Made by a program: the position numbers and the translations under genes | Shown: positions 18,643 through 20,735 of the stretch, one piece after another | How the letters are laid out: every line of letters starts with the position of its first letter | Numbering within the stretch: the first letter of the stretch is position 1 | Notes under the pieces: model-generated | What the model saw: only the letters and a program-made list of their open reading frames with translations | The model's database searches: none | What the model was told of the DNA's origin: nothing | Origin: a virus | Strand: one strand, 5' to 3' | Virus record (IMG/VR): IMGVR_UViG_3300043464_001968 | Coordinates: 1 to 20,735 of that record | DNA: 20,735 bases

Positions 18643-19011
18643 TCACCCAGCGGTCTTGCGGAGGTTGACCGTCCACTCGACCGCGTTGTCCAAATCCTGC
18701 GACTCAGAGATGCTCATAACCTGGAATACGCCAGTCGGGCTCACGAATGGGCCGGTCGGCGACAGCGTGCAGGTGATCGTGCCGGTCGCCCCAAGCCCCG
18801 GAATGTCATGGTCGAGCACCGTTACGTCAATCGTCGTGTTTTTGCGAACAAAAGCGAACTCCTGCTCGTCACCGCTTCCGCGGGTGGTGACATCAGTCTC
18901 AGCCGCGGTCTCGCGATTCACCGAGACGGTTTTCACGTCCTTGTTGGCGATGCCGTTCGAGAACGTGAATGTGCCATCTTTGCCGAGGTAGTAGGTGTGG
19001 GCAGTAGCCAT
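18643..19011 (-). CDS. Major tail (tube) protein candidate, paralogue 1
   Basis: The 122-aa protein starts at ATG 19011 after AGGAG, behind the best promoter in the late operon (19047-19076). Beta-rich sequence (MATAHTYYLGKDGTFTFSNGIANKDVKTVSVNRETAAETDVTTRG, NTTIDVTVLDHDIPGLG, FQVMSISESQDLDNAVEWTVNLRKTAG) is typical of tail-tube proteins with a DVT/DxTxRG segment. Being just before the chaperone and tape measure, and having its own promoter, it fits the abundant tube subunit. It is paralogous to the gene at 18253-18618. Confidence 0.78.
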   Translation of the reverse strand: MATAHTYYLGKDGTFTFSNGIANKDVKTVSVNRETAAETDVTTRGSGDEQEFAFVRKNTTIDVTVLDHDIPGLGATGTITCTLSPTGPFVSPTGVFQVMSISESQDLDNAVEWTVNLRKTAG

Positions 19012-19046
19012 TTTGTCGCTAGCTCCTGATGCAATGCGGTTAGGTT

Positions 19047-19076
19047 AGTGTACCTATACGCCAGTATACCTGTAAA
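19047..19076 (-). promoter_or_regulatory. Internal late promoter before the tail-tube gene
   Basis: On the minus strand, TTTACA (19076-19071), an 18-bp spacer and TACACT (19052-19047) form a sigma70-like promoter in the 66-bp gap before ATG 19011. Two similar 11-mers, TACAGGTATAC and TATAGGTACAC, repeat at a 16-bp period across the promoter and may bind a regulator. This is the longest gap in the tail operon. Confidence 0.55.
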
Positions 19077-19077
19077 C

Positions 19078-19848
19078 CTACGATCCCCTGATGAACGTCC
19101 CCCGGCCAGACTGCGACGCGCTAAACTGACCGCCGAACGCTTTGGCGAGGTCGCCATTGGCGACGGCACGCATGAGTGCCGGGTACATGTAGGGCCGTTC
19201 CGGATACCTCACCACCCGCCGCTGCGACGTGGCCTGCCACATCGCCCCATTGACCGGACGGCTTCCTGGAGCACCAGTCCTGGTGATGACCTGGCCGCCA
19301 GGATAGCGGTTGCGAAATACCCACACGGATAGGGTTTGCGTGCCCCCGAACTCGTGCAAATAGGGCAGCATCTTGCCCTTCTTGCTTGGGCCGACGACGG
19401 CCGACCTGGTCTGTGCGTCGAAGTAGTTCCAGAGGTTTCGACGGAAGCCGAGCATGTGCGAGTAAGGGACGTGCGTGTGCGGAGGTGTGCCCGGAGGTGA
19501 CGGCGGCCTCGTCTGTATTTCCATCACTCTGGTCTCGATCGCACGGCGAGTCCGGTTGTTCGTCCCCGGCCTGTTCGCCAGCTCTCTCAGTCCCACGCCA
19601 GGGTTGTCCTTCATGATTTTCAGCCTCGGCCTGGCAGACCCCATCTTGCGAATCGACCTCCTGGCATAGTCCTTGATTCGCAGCGACCCCCTTGAGAGGG
19701 CTTTGTATTCCATCGCACTCAGCGCCGACTTCACTGCCGCCCGGTCAAAGAACATGCTGGTGCTGACCCGCAGCGAAACGCTTGGGATTTGGAATCCGCC
19801 GCCCATGGCTGCGGCAAACGGGTTTCCGCCCATCGGGAAAAATGCCAT
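19078..19848 (-). CDS. HK97-gp10-like phage protein (head-tail or tail completion)
   Basis: At 256 aa it carries the recognisable arrangement of the HK97 gp10 family: an N-terminal region leading into AVKSALSAMEYKALSRGSLRIKDYARRSIRKMG, a Pro-rich insert (RPPSPPGTPPHTHVPYSHMLGFRRNLWNYFD), LPYLHEFGGTQTLSVWVF, and ERPYMYPALMRAV near the C-terminus. Family members act in head-tail joining or tail completion. The protein is longer than usual because of the central Pro/His-rich insert. It follows the tail-terminator-like gene by 2 nt and precedes the promoter for the tail tube. Confidence 0.82.
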   Translation of the reverse strand: MAFFPMGGNPFAAAMGGGFQIPSVSLRVSTSMFFDRAAVKSALSAMEYKALSRGSLRIKDYARRSIRKMGSARPRLKIMKDNPGVGLRELANRPGTNNRTRRAIETRVMEIQTRPPSPPGTPPHTHVPYSHMLGFRRNLWNYFDAQTRSAVVGPSKKGKMLPYLHEFGGTQTLSVWVFRNRYPGGQVITRTGAPGSRPVNGAMWQATSQRRVVRYPERPYMYPALMRAVANGDLAKAFGGQFSASQSGRGTFIRGS

Positions 19849-19850
19849 GA

Positions 19851-20300
19851 CTATACCCCGTCGTTCTGTCGTGGAACTCGGTACGCAACCTCGATTTGAG
19901 CCGTGAAAATGCGACTGTCGTTCAACGCATCACGGTCAAACATTGTCTGAAACGACGACGAGTAGTATTTCGCGTTTTCCGGCATGATCTTGGCCGAGAT
20001 TGTTTCGCCGCGGATCACGTCGATTATTTCTTCGCACAGCCGCATGAGCGGATCGACTTGCCCATTGCTGCCGTCGGTCGCCTTGGCGACGATCACCATG
20101 ATCGAGTGGGTGAATAAGTCCTGGCCTCGCGAAACCCTCTCGGTCTCGGCCGGCCCCGGAACCACAGAGACACGAAGCTCTTGCAGGTCCGGCCGGTCGT
20201 AGTCCGGCACATACTTCCGTGACGCAACGAACGGCACCGAGAAAATGTGCGATGTCAGTGCGGTGGCGAGCGAGTCTGCGATTTCTACGGCGACTGACAT
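19851..20300 (-). CDS. Probable tail terminator or minor tail protein
   Basis: The 149-aa protein (MSVAVEIADSLATALTSHIF, LQELRVSVVPGPAETERVSRGQDLFTHSIMVIVAKAT, PLMRLCEEIIDVIRGETI, SRIFTAQIEVAYRVPR) has alternating helix and strand typical of tail-terminator proteins such as lambda gpU, which cap the tail tube. Placement between the gp10-like gene and the upstream genes fits. ATG 20300 follows the preceding stop by 2 nt. Detailed family membership needs a profile search. Confidence 0.72.
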   Translation of the reverse strand: MSVAVEIADSLATALTSHIFSVPFVASRKYVPDYDRPDLQELRVSVVPGPAETERVSRGQDLFTHSIMVIVAKATDGSNGQVDPLMRLCEEIIDVIRGETISAKIMPENAKYYSSSFQTMFDRDALNDSRIFTAQIEVAYRVPRQNDGV

Positions 20301-20302
20301 TG

Positions 20303-20735
20303 TTATTCGGCCTTGGGGCCGTCCTCCGATTCCATTGTCTCTAGTATGCGGACGTTTTTCTTGAGTCTCTCGTCATTCGGGTTTCGGCTGACCGCTTCCC
20401 TGGCGTGCAGCAAAGCCTCGCTGTAGCGACCCATCTGCATGGCAGCGGAGCACGCTAGATCGGGGACGGCATCCGAGTAGGCCGCCGGATCGCTCGCGTG
20501 CGAACGGTTTTCGTCGGAGCAGTTGAGGGCTTGCCGTGCCCAGTAAAGCGTGCCGACCGGATCCCCCTTCGCCCACGCCAGCCCAGCGACGTGGAAAAAA
20601 GCCTCCGGCTCCAGCGGGCTCTCCAGCATGGACCCGAGGATATGCAGCTCCCCACGCTTCCCGTCCCGGCGAGACAGCGCCCGGCGGGCGTAGGATCGCT
20701 CGTTGGGAGCCCCTCCCGGCATGGCAAGGTATTTC
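20303..20735 (-). CDS. TPR-like protein, 5' end outside the window
   Basis: The frame is open to the right edge of the window; codons before the first ATG (20722) read KYLA, and no ribosome-binding site precedes that ATG, so the protein is probably longer. Helical repeats resembling TPR motifs are seen in PEAFFHVAGLAWAKGDPVGTLYWARQALNC and AVPDLACSAAMQMGRYSEALLHAREAVSRNPNDERLKKN. The N-terminal in-window part (PNERSYARRALSRRDGKRGELHILGSMLESPLEP) resembles TPR tails of larger proteins such as glycosyltransferases, which is a guess. A TPR protein at the head end of a tail operon is unusual and may be an assembly factor or a cargo gene. Confidence 0.62.
   Translation of the reverse strand, partial: KYLAMPGGAPNERSYARRALSRRDGKRGELHILGSMLESPLEPEAFFHVAGLAWAKGDPVGTLYWARQALNCSDENRSHASDPAAYSDAVPDLACSAAMQMGRYSEALLHAREAVSRNPNDERLKKNVRILETMESEDGPKAE

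Noticed and set aside
1-20735. tRNA, rRNA, insertion sequences, integrase or attachment-site duplication
   Set aside because: No cloverleaf-like sequence, transposase, recombinase or matching terminal repeat could be identified by reading both strands.

Overview
The window is a GC-rich phage or prophage segment, most likely from Planctomycetota. Three things suggest that host: the CGGCCG-rich composition, long (GTCGATG)n heptamer repeats, and tail and lysis genes of a kind I associate with planctomycete prophages. The host is inferred, since no rRNA or housekeeping gene is present. No integrase, portal, terminase or capsid gene lies in the window. A head module probably lies to the right of base 20735.

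Left arm (1-6024), transcribed rightward. Bases 1-474 hold no credible gene. They contain GC-rich hairpins, three 19-bp direct repeats at an exact 33-bp period, a 15.6-copy heptamer array, an A7-G-T7 tract and a strong sigma70-like promoter (P1). An early-type set of small genes follows: an unknown 75-aa protein, a 195-aa protein with a C-terminal helix-turn-helix, an ArdC-like antirestriction protein, six small mostly unknown proteins (one with a probable zinc ribbon), a second small helix-turn-helix protein, an unknown 88-aa protein, a standalone Prim-Pol domain and a small membrane protein. Most starts from 2.4 to 5.0 kb follow the same unusual leader, a C/A-rich CCACAACC repeat ending in AGGAG. 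A second promoter (P2, about 4.95 kb) copies the P1 spacer and -10 start at 16 of 17 bases, which implies shared control.

Right arm (20735-5986), transcribed leftward, is a tightly packed late operon with many ATGA, GTGA and TGATG stop/start overlaps. In transcription order it encodes: a TPR-like protein cut by the window edge; a probable tail-terminator protein; an HK97-gp10-like protein; two adjacent paralogous tail-tube-like proteins; a tail-assembly chaperone pair joined by a likely -1 frameshift at a T9 run; the tape measure; two tail or baseplate proteins; a Cys-rich, low-GC probable adhesin; small unknowns; a calcineurin-like phosphoesterase; a DUF6378-like protein; two paralogous virion-like proteins; and finally a lysis-type cluster. 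That cluster has a holin-like protein, several small membrane proteins, a GlsB/YeaQ-type membrane protein and a membrane-anchored papain-like peptidase. The two arms converge and overlap by 39 bp near 6.0 kb.

The items most worth checking are the paired P1/P2 promoter-operators with the 33-bp iteron-like repeats, the repeated C/A leader cassettes around ArdC and the unknown small ORFs, the papain-like protease in a lysis position, the T9 chaperone frameshift, and the conserved intergenic element at about 10.41 and 12.45 kb.
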